Shown here piece by piece: positions 1 through 6,406 of a stretch of 14,155 bases of DNA (within the stretch, counting starts at the first letter, position 1; each line of letters begins with the position of its first letter). The notes under the pieces are model-generated. The model saw only the letters and a program-made list of their open reading frames with translations. It was not told the DNA's origin and did no database searches. This DNA is from Gammaproteobacteria bacterium (GTDB lineage Bacteria; Pseudomonadota; Gammaproteobacteria; Steroidobacterales; Steroidobacteraceae): assembly GCA_028293725.1 (NCBI GenBank), contig JAQGOE010000102.1, positions 1 to 14,155 of the forward strand. The letters run 5' to 3'. The translations under genes and the position numbers were made by a program.

Positions 1-3000
1 TCATCGCCCTGCGCTTGAGCGGCACGCTCTCCCCCGGCGCCCTGGCGGCAGCCCTGCAGGACCTGCTCGCCCGTCACGAGAGCCTGCGCACGATCTTCCC
101 GGACACCCCCGACACGCCCTACCAACAGGTCCTCGACCCCGAGCGGGCCGCCGCCCACCTGGCGCTCGATGCGATCCGCGCCCCCGCGCCGATCGCACCA
201 GAGGCGCTGGCGCCCACACTGGCCGCGCATGCCCGTCAGGGCTTTGATCTCACCCGCGAGATCCCGCTGCGCGCGCACCTGTTCGCCGTGACGCAACAGC
301 CGCCGTCCCGGGAGCAATCGCCTCAGTCCTCCGGGCCCCCGGAGCAATCCCCCACAGATCACGTGTTGATGTTGGTGATCCATCACATCGCCTGCGATGG
401 CGGCTCGCTCGCCCCGCTGCTCGAGGATCTCACCCGGGCCTACACCGCCGGCTGCGCCGGCCGTGTGCCCGAGTGGACTGCGCTGCCGGTGCAGTACGCC
501 GATTACACCCTGTGGCAACAGCAGCTGTTGGGGGAGGAGAGCGATCCGAACAGCCCCCTCGCCCGGCAACTGGCCTTCTGGACCACAGCCCTCGCGCACC
601 TGCCCGCGCAACTGGCGCTGCCCACCGATCACCCCCGGCCCCCCGAGGCCAGCTATCGCGGCCACACCCTGCCCTTCAGCCTCGATGCCCGCCTGCACCA
701 ACAGTTACTGCAACTCGCCCGCGAGCAGCAGGCCAGCCTGTTCATGGTGCTGCAGGCGGCACTGGCCGCCTTGCTCACCCGTCTCGGGGCCGGCGAGGAC
801 ATCCCGCTGGGCTGCCCGATCGCCGGCCGCACCGACCATGCGCTCGAGTCCCTGGTCGGCTTCTTCGTCAACACCCTGGTGTTGCGCACCCACACCGGCG
901 GCAATCCCTCCTTCGTGGAGTTGCTCGGGCGCGTGCGCAGCACCGATCTGAACGCCTATGCGCATCAGGAGCTGCCCTTCGAGCGCCTCGTCGAGGCCCT
1001 CAACCCCGTGCGCTCGCTCTCGCGTCATCCGCTCTTCCAGGTGATGTTGAGTGTGCAGAACGAGCCCGACCCCACCCTCCAGTGGCCCGGCCTCACCGTG
1101 CAGGTGCAGCCGGTGGGGATGACCGTGGCCAAGTTCGACCTCTCCGTGCAGTTCAGTGAGCGGCGCGCCGCCGGCGGCCAACCCGAAGGGATCGACGCGC
1201 TGGTGGAGTACAGCGCCGACCTGTTCGAGCAGGCCACCGTGCAGCGCCTGTGCGAGCGGCTCGTGCGGCTGCTGGAGGCGGTCGCCGCCGATGCGCACCA
1301 GCCCATCGGCGCGATCCAACTCCTCAGTGCCCCCGAGCGTGAGCAGGTGCTGCGGCTGTGGAACCAGACCGCCCGCGAGGTGCCCCACAGCACCCTGCCG
1401 CAACTGTTCGAGTCCCAGGTGCGCCGCACCCCGCAGGCCACCGCCGTGAGCTTCCAGGACACCTCGCTGAGCTATGCCGAGCTCAACCGCCGCGCCAACC
1501 AACTCGCCCACTACCTCATCGCCCAGGGCCTCGGGCCCGAGTGCATCGTCGCGCTCGCCCTGCCGCGCTCCCTGGAGTTGGTCATCGCATTGCTCGGCAT
1601 CCTCAAGGCCGGCGCCGCCTATCTGCCGATCGATCCGGATTACCCCGCAGAGCGTATTGGATTCATGCTCGAGGATGCGCAGCCTGCGCTGCTACTGACG
1701 AATGCAACAACAGCCGTACGTCTGCGCCAGAACGAGTGCCGGCTCGTATTGCTCGACGATCCTGCGGTGCTGAGTAATTTGACACGGCGGCGTACGACGA
1801 ATCCTCGCAACACAGAGCGCACACGACTACTCGGACCGCAACACCCTGCCTATCTCATTTACACCTCAGGGTCCACAGGCAGGCCCAAGGGCGCCCTGAA
1901 CACGCACGCCGCGATCGTCAACCGCCTCTGTTGGATGCAGGGCGAATATCAACTTTGCGCACACGACCGCGTTCTGCAGAAGACGCCGTACGGCTTCGAC
2001 GTCTCCGTCTGGGAGTTCTTCTGGCCATTGATGCAGGGAGCAACTCTGGTCATCGCCAACCCCGGTGGACATCGAGACCCGCAATATCTTGCGACCCTCA
2101 TCCAGGATGAGCAGATCACCACCATCCATTTCGTTCCGTCGATGTTATCGGCGTTTCTGGAGGAGCCTCTTGCCGCGGGTTGCCGTGGACTGCGTCGCGT
2201 GATCTGTAGTGGCGAAGCCCTTCCCCCGGAGTTGCAATCGCGCTTCCACTCAGTCCTGTCAGATGTCCCGCTGCACAATCTTTACGGACCGACGGAAGCC
2301 GCGGTCGATGTCAGCTACTGGAAATGTCAATCGACTCCAGCCACCGCTACCGTACCGATCGGACGGCCAATCTGGAACATCAGCCTCTACGTTCTGGATA
2401 GCCATCTCCAACCGGCGCCACCCGGGTGTTGCGGCGAGTTGTACATTGCAGGGGCAGGTCTGGCGCGCGGATACCTGAACCGCCCCGGCCTCACCGCCGA
2501 ACGCTTCGTGCCGGACCCCGTCGGAAAGCCCGGCGCGCTCATGTACCGCACCGGGGACCTGGCGCGCTGGCGCCCCGACGGGGTGCTCGAGTACCTCGGC
2601 CGCAGCGATGCGCAGGTGAAGGTCCGCGGCTTTCGCATCGAGTTGGGTGAGATCGAAGCCGTCCTGGTGAGCCATCCGGAGATCGCCCGGGCGGCGCTCG
2701 TCGCAACCGAAGATAGTTCCGGTGACAAGCGACTCGTCGCTTACGTGATCCCCTCGCCCGGCTGTGTCATCGATCCCTCTGCACTGCGCCAGCATGCGAG
2801 GCAGTTTCTACCTGACTATATGGTTCCCGCCGCCGTAGTCAGCGTCGAATCGTTCCCCCTGACCTCTCACGGCAAATTGGACCGCAAGGCGCTTCCGGCT
2901 CCGCCCGACACCATCGGTGCCGCAGAATGGCGCGCTCCGCGCACACCTCAGGAAGAACTCCTGTGCTCGCTGTTTGCGAAGACCCTGGGCGTCGCCCGCG

Positions 3001-4028
3001 TGGGAATTCACGATAGCTTCTTCGATCTGGGTGGGCATTCGCTATTGGCAACACGCCTGATCGCCCGGATTCGCACTACGCTGGGCGTGGATATCTCCAT
3101 CCGCACACTCTTTGAGGCACCCACTGTTGCCGGCCTGACCGAGCGGATCTCGGGATCGGCGAACGCGGATCCCCTCGAGGTGATGTTGCCCCTGCGGCCT
3201 TACGGAAATCGTCCGGCATTGTTCTGTATGCACCCGCTCGGAGGCCTCAGTTGGTGCTATGCGGGACTGTTACAACACATCCCTCCACAGCACCCTATTT
3301 ACGGTCTGCAGGCGCGCGGCATGAGCGGCCCGGCAAAGCTGCCCGAGAATTTCCATGAGATGGCAGCCGAATACGTCGACCACATTCGCCGCATACAACC
3401 CTCAGGTCCTTATTATCTGTTGGGATGGTCTCTCGGCGGCCTCATCGCCCACGCTGCCGCCTGCCGGCTGCAACAACAAGGTGCTGCGGTGGCGCTGCTC
3501 GCGGTGCTCGACGCGTATCCGTTGTCGCAGACAAAATTCCTGGAATTTCCGCAAATGCAAGAGATTCTGTCAGGATTGATGAAAGATCTCGGCCGCGATC
3601 CCGGCAACGCCCCGCTGGACGTGTCCACGGTGATGGAATTCCTGCGGCGCGACGGCGATGCGTTGTCGGCTCTGCAGGAGAATCACATATGGGCCATGTA
3701 CGATGTTGCCAAGAACAACCATCTACTGGCTTCCAACTTCATCCCCGCACGATTTGAGGGTGACCTGCTGCTCTTCCGCGCCACGGTCGACCGGACGGGA
3801 GAGGAGCCTCCGCCAGAGGCATGGCTGCCCTACGTCGGCGGAGAGATCGTGATACGGGAGGTCCCCTGCCGGCACCAGCTCATGACTGAGCCAGAGTCCC
3901 TTGCGAGGATCGGGTCTATCTTGCGCACCGAGTTGGAACGGATCACACCCATGGACGAGGCACCATCATCCGACTCCGGTGCAAGCTACAACGGTGAGCC
4001 GCGATACACCGTTTCGAGTGTTCATTGA
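1..4028 (+). CDS. Non-ribosomal peptide synthetase, terminal C-A-T-TE module (5' partial), predicted serine-activating
   Basis: The reading frame is open from base 3 and already inside a condensation domain, so the true start and the first condensation motif lie outside the window; the TTG at 15 is not a credible start. Numbering from that codon: the condensation domain covers about 1-440 with HHIACDG at 123-129. The adenylation domain covers about 460-960 with [20 protein letters not shown] and the A10 lysine K954. The carrier domain covers about 975-1045 with LGGHSL, phosphopantetheine serine S1009. A type I thioesterase covers about 1060-1320 with GWSLGG (S1139) and a candidate catalytic H1287. 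The pocket residues D662, V663, W666, H705, I730, S732, L756, V764, D765, K954 spell DVWHISLVDK, the serine-type code known from EntF-like modules. The module should load serine, condense it with an upstream chain and release the product. The domain order and MbtH neighbour resemble EntF, but upstream modules cannot be excluded. Base composition is strongly mosaic within the adenylation domain. Confidence 0.96.
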   Translation, partial: IALRLSGTLSPGALAAALQDLLARHESLRTIFPDTPDTPYQQVLDPERAAAHLALDAIRAPAPIAPEALAPTLAAHARQGFDLTREIPLRAHLFAVTQQPPSREQSPQSSGPPEQSPTDHVLMLVIHHIACDGGSLAPLLEDLTRAYTAGCAGRVPEWTALPVQYADYTLWQQQLLGEESDPNSPLARQLAFWTTALAHLPAQLALPTDHPRPPEASYRGHTLPFSLDARLHQQLLQLAREQQASLFMVLQAALAALLTRLGAGEDIPLGCPIAGRTDHALESLVGFFVNTLVLRTHTGGNPSFVELLGRVRSTDLNAYAHQELPFERLVEALNPVRSLSRHPLFQVMLSVQNEPDPTLQWPGLTVQVQPVGMTVAKFDLSVQFSERRAAGGQPEGIDALVEYSADLFEQATVQRLCERLVRLLEAVAADAHQPIGAIQLLSAPEREQVLRLWNQTAREVPHSTLPQLFESQVRRTPQATAVSFQDTSLSYAELNRRANQLAHYLIAQGLGPECIVALALPRSLELVIALLGILKAGAAYLPIDPDYPAERIGFMLEDAQPALLLTNATTAVRLRQNECRLVLLDDPAVLSNLTRRRTTNPRNTERTRLLGPQHPAYLIYTSGSTGRPKGALNTHAAIVNRLCWMQGEYQLCAHDRVLQKTPYGFDVSVWEFFWPLMQGATLVIANPGGHRDPQYLATLIQDEQITTIHFVPSMLSAFLEEPLAAGCRGLRRVICSGEALPPELQSRFHSVLSDVPLHNLYGPTEAAVDVSYWKCQSTPATATVPIGRPIWNISLYVLDSHLQPAPPGCCGELYIAGAGLARGYLNRPGLTAERFVPDPVGKPGALMYRTGDLARWRPDGVLEYLGRSDAQVKVRGFRIELGEIEAVLVSHPEIARAALVATEDSSGDKRLVAYVIPSPGCVIDPSALRQHARQFLPDYMVPAAVVSVESFPLTSHGKLDRKALPAPPDTIGAAEWRAPRTPQEELLCSLFAKTLGVARVGIHDSFFDLGGHSLLATRLIARIRTTLGVDISIRTLFEAPTVAGLTERISGSANADPLEVMLPLRPYGNRPALFCMHPLGGLSWCYAGLLQHIPPQHPIYGLQARGMSGPAKLPENFHEMAAEYVDHIRRIQPSGPYYLLGWSLGGLIAHAAACRLQQQGAAVALLAVLDAYPLSQTKFLEFPQMQEILSGLMKDLGRDPGNAPLDVSTVMEFLRRDGDALSALQENHIWAMYDVAKNNHLLASNFIPARFEGDLLLFRATVDRTGEEPPPEAWLPYVGGEIVIREVPCRHQLMTEPESLARIGSILRTELERITPMDEAPSSDSGASYNGEPRYTVSSVH

Positions 4029-4081
4029 ACCGGGGTTCCCGTAAGCGCGGCCGGGAACATGTACTGAAGGAAGGAGCTAAT

Positions 4082-4390
4082 ATGACCAACCCTTTTGAGA
4101 ACGACGACGCCACTTATCTGGTGCTGATCAATGACGAGGCACAGTACTCCCTCTGGCCATCCTTCATTGAAATGCCGCGTGGGTGGAGAGTCGTCCACCC
4201 GCAGAACAGCCGCCAGGCGTGTCTCGACTACGTCAATCAGCATTGGACCGACATGCGGCCCAAGAGTCTGGTCGATGTCATGGCGGCTGATGCTGGAAAG
4301 CTCTCCAACAGCTCGCCGGCCACCGAGATCCCACCGGCAGCGCCACCGCTTCTACAACCCACGATGGCGGCGATGGTTCCCACACGATAG
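4082..4390 (+). CDS. MbtH-like NRPS accessory protein with extended C-terminus
   Basis: The 102-residue product carries the MbtH signature: N17, E19, QYSLWP at 21-26, MPRGW at 31-35 and WTDMRPKSL at 55-63. MbtH-like proteins bind the adenylation domain of a synthetase and are often needed for its folding or activity; serine-activating EntF with its partner YbdZ is the known parallel. The ATG at 4082 is chosen because AAGGAG at 4071-4076 sits 5 bp upstream; an earlier in-frame start would overlap the synthetase stop region and has no such site. The gene follows the synthetase stop by 53 bp on the same strand and is probably cotranscribed. Typical family members have about 65-75 residues. Here about 30 further residues, rich in Pro, Ala and Ser, follow the conserved part. 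Confidence 0.95.
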   Translation: MTNPFENDDATYLVLINDEAQYSLWPSFIEMPRGWRVVHPQNSRQACLDYVNQHWTDMRPKSLVDVMAADAGKLSNSSPATEIPPAAPPLLQPTMAAMVPTR

Positions 4391-4408
4391 GCCGCTCCCT
4401 GGGAAGCT

Positions 4409-4447
4409 GGGGCGCGACGCACCCATGCCGAAGATGCGTCGCGCTCC
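4409..4447 (+). terminator. Hairpin downstream of the MbtH gene (possible terminator)
   Basis: GCGCGACGCA at 4412-4421 pairs perfectly with TGCGTCGCGC at 4435-4444. The stem extends by a G-T wobble and two G-C pairs at the base, with a 13-nt loop. It starts 19 bp after the MbtH stop codon. No T-run follows, so it is not a canonical intrinsic terminator. It could support Rho-dependent termination or protect the 3' end of the synthetase/MbtH transcript. It lies between two convergent units. Confidence 0.4.
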
Positions 4448-4540
4448 ACGCAATGTGGTGAACAGGGGTCGCCGCCCGGTCATTCTGAGGCTGATCGGTG
4501 GCTATGACCTTAAGGGCGAATGGGGCGGCACCTACCTTAA

Positions 4541-4933
4541 CTATGCCGCGGCTCGCTCGCGCACCGAGATATGTCCGTGCCCCTTCGTGGGCTCTACGAC
4601 GATTGAAACATTGTTACCGAGGGCTGCCAAGATCACGATGAGGCGCGACTCCGAGTAACCATTAACATTGCCGCGGAGAATTCGGGAGATGTCAGGTTGG
4701 CTAATACCCGCGCCAGGCGCGTATCCGCCAACGAGAGCGACTACGTCGATCTGCCTAAGCTTCTTTGACTCGACAATAACGCGGATCAAATTCACCAGAT
4801 CGAATTTGATTCGAGTTTCTGTAGGGTCGGAATAACCGCGATCCTTCAGAAAATTGCCGCTGCCGCGTACCGGCGGCGTATTCTCCAACGGATCGTCTTT
4901 CCAATCCTTGTAGCGTTCAGGTTTTTTGCTCAT
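4541..4933 (-). CDS. HigA-type XRE-family antitoxin / helix-turn-helix protein
   Basis: The 130-residue product starts MSKKPERYKDWKDDP and contains GSGNFLKDRGYSDP at 24-37, typical of the HTH antitoxins paired with Gp49/HigB-like toxins. The predicted helix-turn-helix lies at about 57-90, with ISQPDISRILRG as turn and recognition helix. The role inferred from the family is to neutralise the upstream toxin and repress the shared promoter. The ATG at 4933 is chosen because it overlaps the toxin stop in an ATGA arrangement, which signals translational coupling; longer in-frame readings run back into the toxin gene. An unusual feature is VGGYAPGAG between the first HTH helix and ISQPDIS, where related antitoxins usually have a short LLG turn, so the turn appears to carry an insertion of about six residues. 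The C-terminal 15 residues are basic and unrelated to the core. Confidence 0.85.
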   Translation of the reverse strand: MSKKPERYKDWKDDPLENTPPVRGSGNFLKDRGYSDPTETRIKFDLVNLIRVIVESKKLRQIDVVALVGGYAPGAGISQPDISRILRGNVNGYSESRLIVILAALGNNVSIVVEPTKGHGHISVRERAAA

Positions 4934-5376
4934 CGGCCGTTCTCCTTTGCGAATGCATCGCGTCGCGCCCTGCGTTTGTTGTAGTCCGCATTCAGTTCTG
5001 GATCGTGCCCTGTCCAGTATTCGCGTGCCTTCTTGTAGCGCGTCTCGAGGCGTTCCCGTTGCCACGTTGGAATATTCCTTCCCTCGGTCGACTTCTTAAT
5101 GCCTGCATCGAGCACCATGATGATCCAAGGACATTTCAGAGTGACGTAAACCCGGTAGGTGTTGTCGTCATGCGCGAGCCTGATTTCAGTGATGCCCGAG
5201 AGCTTCGCATGAAGCGGCTGACACAACTTAGCCGCCAACGGTCGGGCGTTTTGCAAAGCGTCGATAGCTTGATCCGCGCTTTCGCGTACATCGCCAGGCA
5301 TGGACTCATAATCGACCCGGCATCGCTCATTGATAAAGATCACCTCACGAATGTCGAGGCTATCTTCCGAGGTCAT
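4930..5376 (-). CDS. HigB/Gp49-like toxin of the RelE superfamily
   Basis: The 148-residue product has the layout of phage-derived Gp49-like/HigB toxins (RelE fold): an N-terminal strand REVIFINE at 10-17, helices through about 60, then GITEIRLAHDDNTYRVYVTL at 61-80, IIMVLDAGIKKSTEGRNIP at 85-103, and a final helix containing R107, R109 and R113. Family members are ribosome-dependent or related RNases; activity here is inferred. The ATG at 5376 is preferred to the in-frame TTG at 5382, because the TTG would sit almost on the predicted transcription start. A basic tail of about 30 residues (NKRRARRDAFAKENGR at the end) extends beyond the usual domain. The toxin comes first and the antitoxin second, the HigBA order, with a 4-bp overlap. 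Confidence 0.85.
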   Translation of the reverse strand: MTSEDSLDIREVIFINERCRVDYESMPGDVRESADQAIDALQNARPLAAKLCQPLHAKLSGITEIRLAHDDNTYRVYVTLKCPWIIMVLDAGIKKSTEGRNIPTWQRERLETRYKKAREYWTGHDPELNADYNKRRARRDAFAKENGR

Positions 5377-5387
5377 CCGCAACCCTC

Positions 5388-5416
5388 TTTATATGGCAGT
5401 TTATACATATCGTCAA
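5388..5416 (-). promoter_or_regulatory. Sigma70-type promoter of the toxin-antitoxin pair
   Basis: On the minus strand TTGACG (5416-5411) and TATAAA (5393-5388) are separated by exactly 17 bp. Only one base of each hexamer differs from TTGACA/TATAAT. The predicted transcription start, about 7 bp after the -10 box, falls near 5381, only a few bases before the ATG at 5376. The toxin message would therefore be leaderless or nearly so. Confidence 0.75.
5391..5410. promoter_or_regulatory. Inverted repeat in the promoter spacer, candidate antitoxin operator
   Basis: ATATG at 5391-5395 and CATAT at 5406-5410 form a perfect inverted repeat with a 10-bp centre. It fills the spacer between the -35 and -10 boxes and overlaps the edge of the -10 box. 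This is the expected position for autorepression by the HigA-like protein. The half-sites are short and AT-rich, so binding is an inference. Confidence 0.5.
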
Positions 5417-5625
5417 CCCCTGAGAGGCGAAAAACGGGCCCCGATGACTTACTGTGGTTGCATACAGTATCGGCCCTGATGAAGGGGAAGGCAAGGTTGC
5501 AACGACGGGATCTGGATAGAGTTGGTTTGGCCCTGTACGGACAGCGCCTCCTGCGGGTGCTCGTGTGCTTGCCAGCCTTCAGAGACGCCCGTGATCGTTT
5601 TTCTTCGTATTCGATGACGATCATT

Positions 5626-5652
5626 GCTCGAGCGACGGATTCGCTCTCGAGC
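5626..5652. repeat. Bulged inverted repeat around two CTCGAG sites
   Basis: GCTCGAGCG at 5626-5634 pairs with CGCTCTCGAGC at 5642-5652 except for a 2-nt bulge, with the 7-nt loop ACGGATT. No T-run lies on either side. The function is unknown. Confidence 0.4.
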
Positions 5653-6256
5653 GCGCCGTGCTTGTTGGCGAAGCGCATCCAAGAACCGAAAGATATCGCT
5701 AGCAAGTCAGCAAGTCGGTTGCTGAATCTTTGACGAAAGCGTGGGTGTTCGCAATCGGATCGCGCACAACTCATCAAACAGGAGCTGCGCCCAGCTCGAG
5801 CTCTCGCCCCAACTACAGCGAGGTACCCCCGGTCCATGGGCGTATCGACTCCTTCGAAGCGCTCGGGCCAACACTATCGAGGGGCATCGGGCGTTCCCTG
5901 ATCGCCTATGGCTTACGCTTACGGCGAACGCGCACCCGATATGTCGGGCCAGGCGTTTCAGAGCGATTATTGGGTCCGCATAGATTTGCAAAGAATTGCA
6001 AACAAGTATTCAAGAATAGATAGCACTCGATGAGCGGCGTGCTCACATTTGAGCCTTAAGCCTGATTGCACACCGCCGTGATGCGCAGAATTCGCTGAAA
6101 AGAGCAGGTATGTACACAGCGCGATCGGCCACGACAATGCCCAGGCTGCGTGCACTCGGCTTGACGATCATCAAGCGTGGGAACAGACAAAAGCGACGTG
6201 CATCTCTCGGTTCCTTCCGGGGCCTTTCGGTCTCGACGCTCGTCGGGGCGCAAGGG

Positions 6257-6280
6257 TGGATTATATGTTGTATGAATCCA
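6257..6280. promoter_or_regulatory. Inverted repeat upstream of the TonB-dependent receptor
   Basis: TGGATT at 6257-6262 and AATCCA at 6275-6280 form a perfect 6-bp inverted repeat with a 12-bp AT-rich centre, about 125 bp before the receptor ATG. A TTGACA hexamer follows at 6288-6293, but no good -10 box lies 16-18 bp after it. This could be an operator for receptor regulation. The evidence is positional only. Confidence 0.3.
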
Positions 6281-6406
6281 ACGATTGTTGACAGACTCGC
6301 CGCGCCGTGTCAGAAATTTGCCCACGTTGCATACACACCGCCGTCCCATAACAACGCGGCGTAGACGCGACACCCTTTAACTCAGACAATTCTTTTTGGG
6401 AGTCTC

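Larger units (their letters stand above)
5417..6406. other. About 1 kb gap without a recognisable gene
   Basis: Several open frames occur on both strands but none has a convincing start signal, recognisable domain or consistent codon use. A minus-strand stretch around 5590-5720 reads somewhat protein-like (for example FGSWMRFANKHGALESESVA), but frames change and no family is recognised, so it may be a decayed gene. Small structures present: a bulged stem-loop at 5626-5652, TTGCAAA repeated at 5986 and 5996, CACACCGCCGT at 6069 and 6334, and an inverted repeat at 6257-6280 upstream of the receptor gene. Confidence 0.5.

Noticed and set aside
705..1511. Long minus-strand frame opposite the synthetase
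   Set aside because: This is a typical shadow frame in GC-rich DNA, rich in Gly/His/Leu, opposite an unambiguous condensation/adenylation domain.
4425..4660. Plus-strand open frame containing ILRLIGGYDLKGEWGGTYLN downstream of the MbtH gene
   Set aside because: It reads somewhat protein-like but overlaps the antitoxin gene on the other strand, has no ribosome binding site and matches no family I know. It may be a fragment of a gene interrupted by the toxin-antitoxin unit, but that is not supported.
5005..5733. Long plus-strand frame across the toxin gene and beyond
   Set aside because: Most of it is antisense to the well-supported toxin gene; the part after 5400 shows no recognisable domain or start signal.
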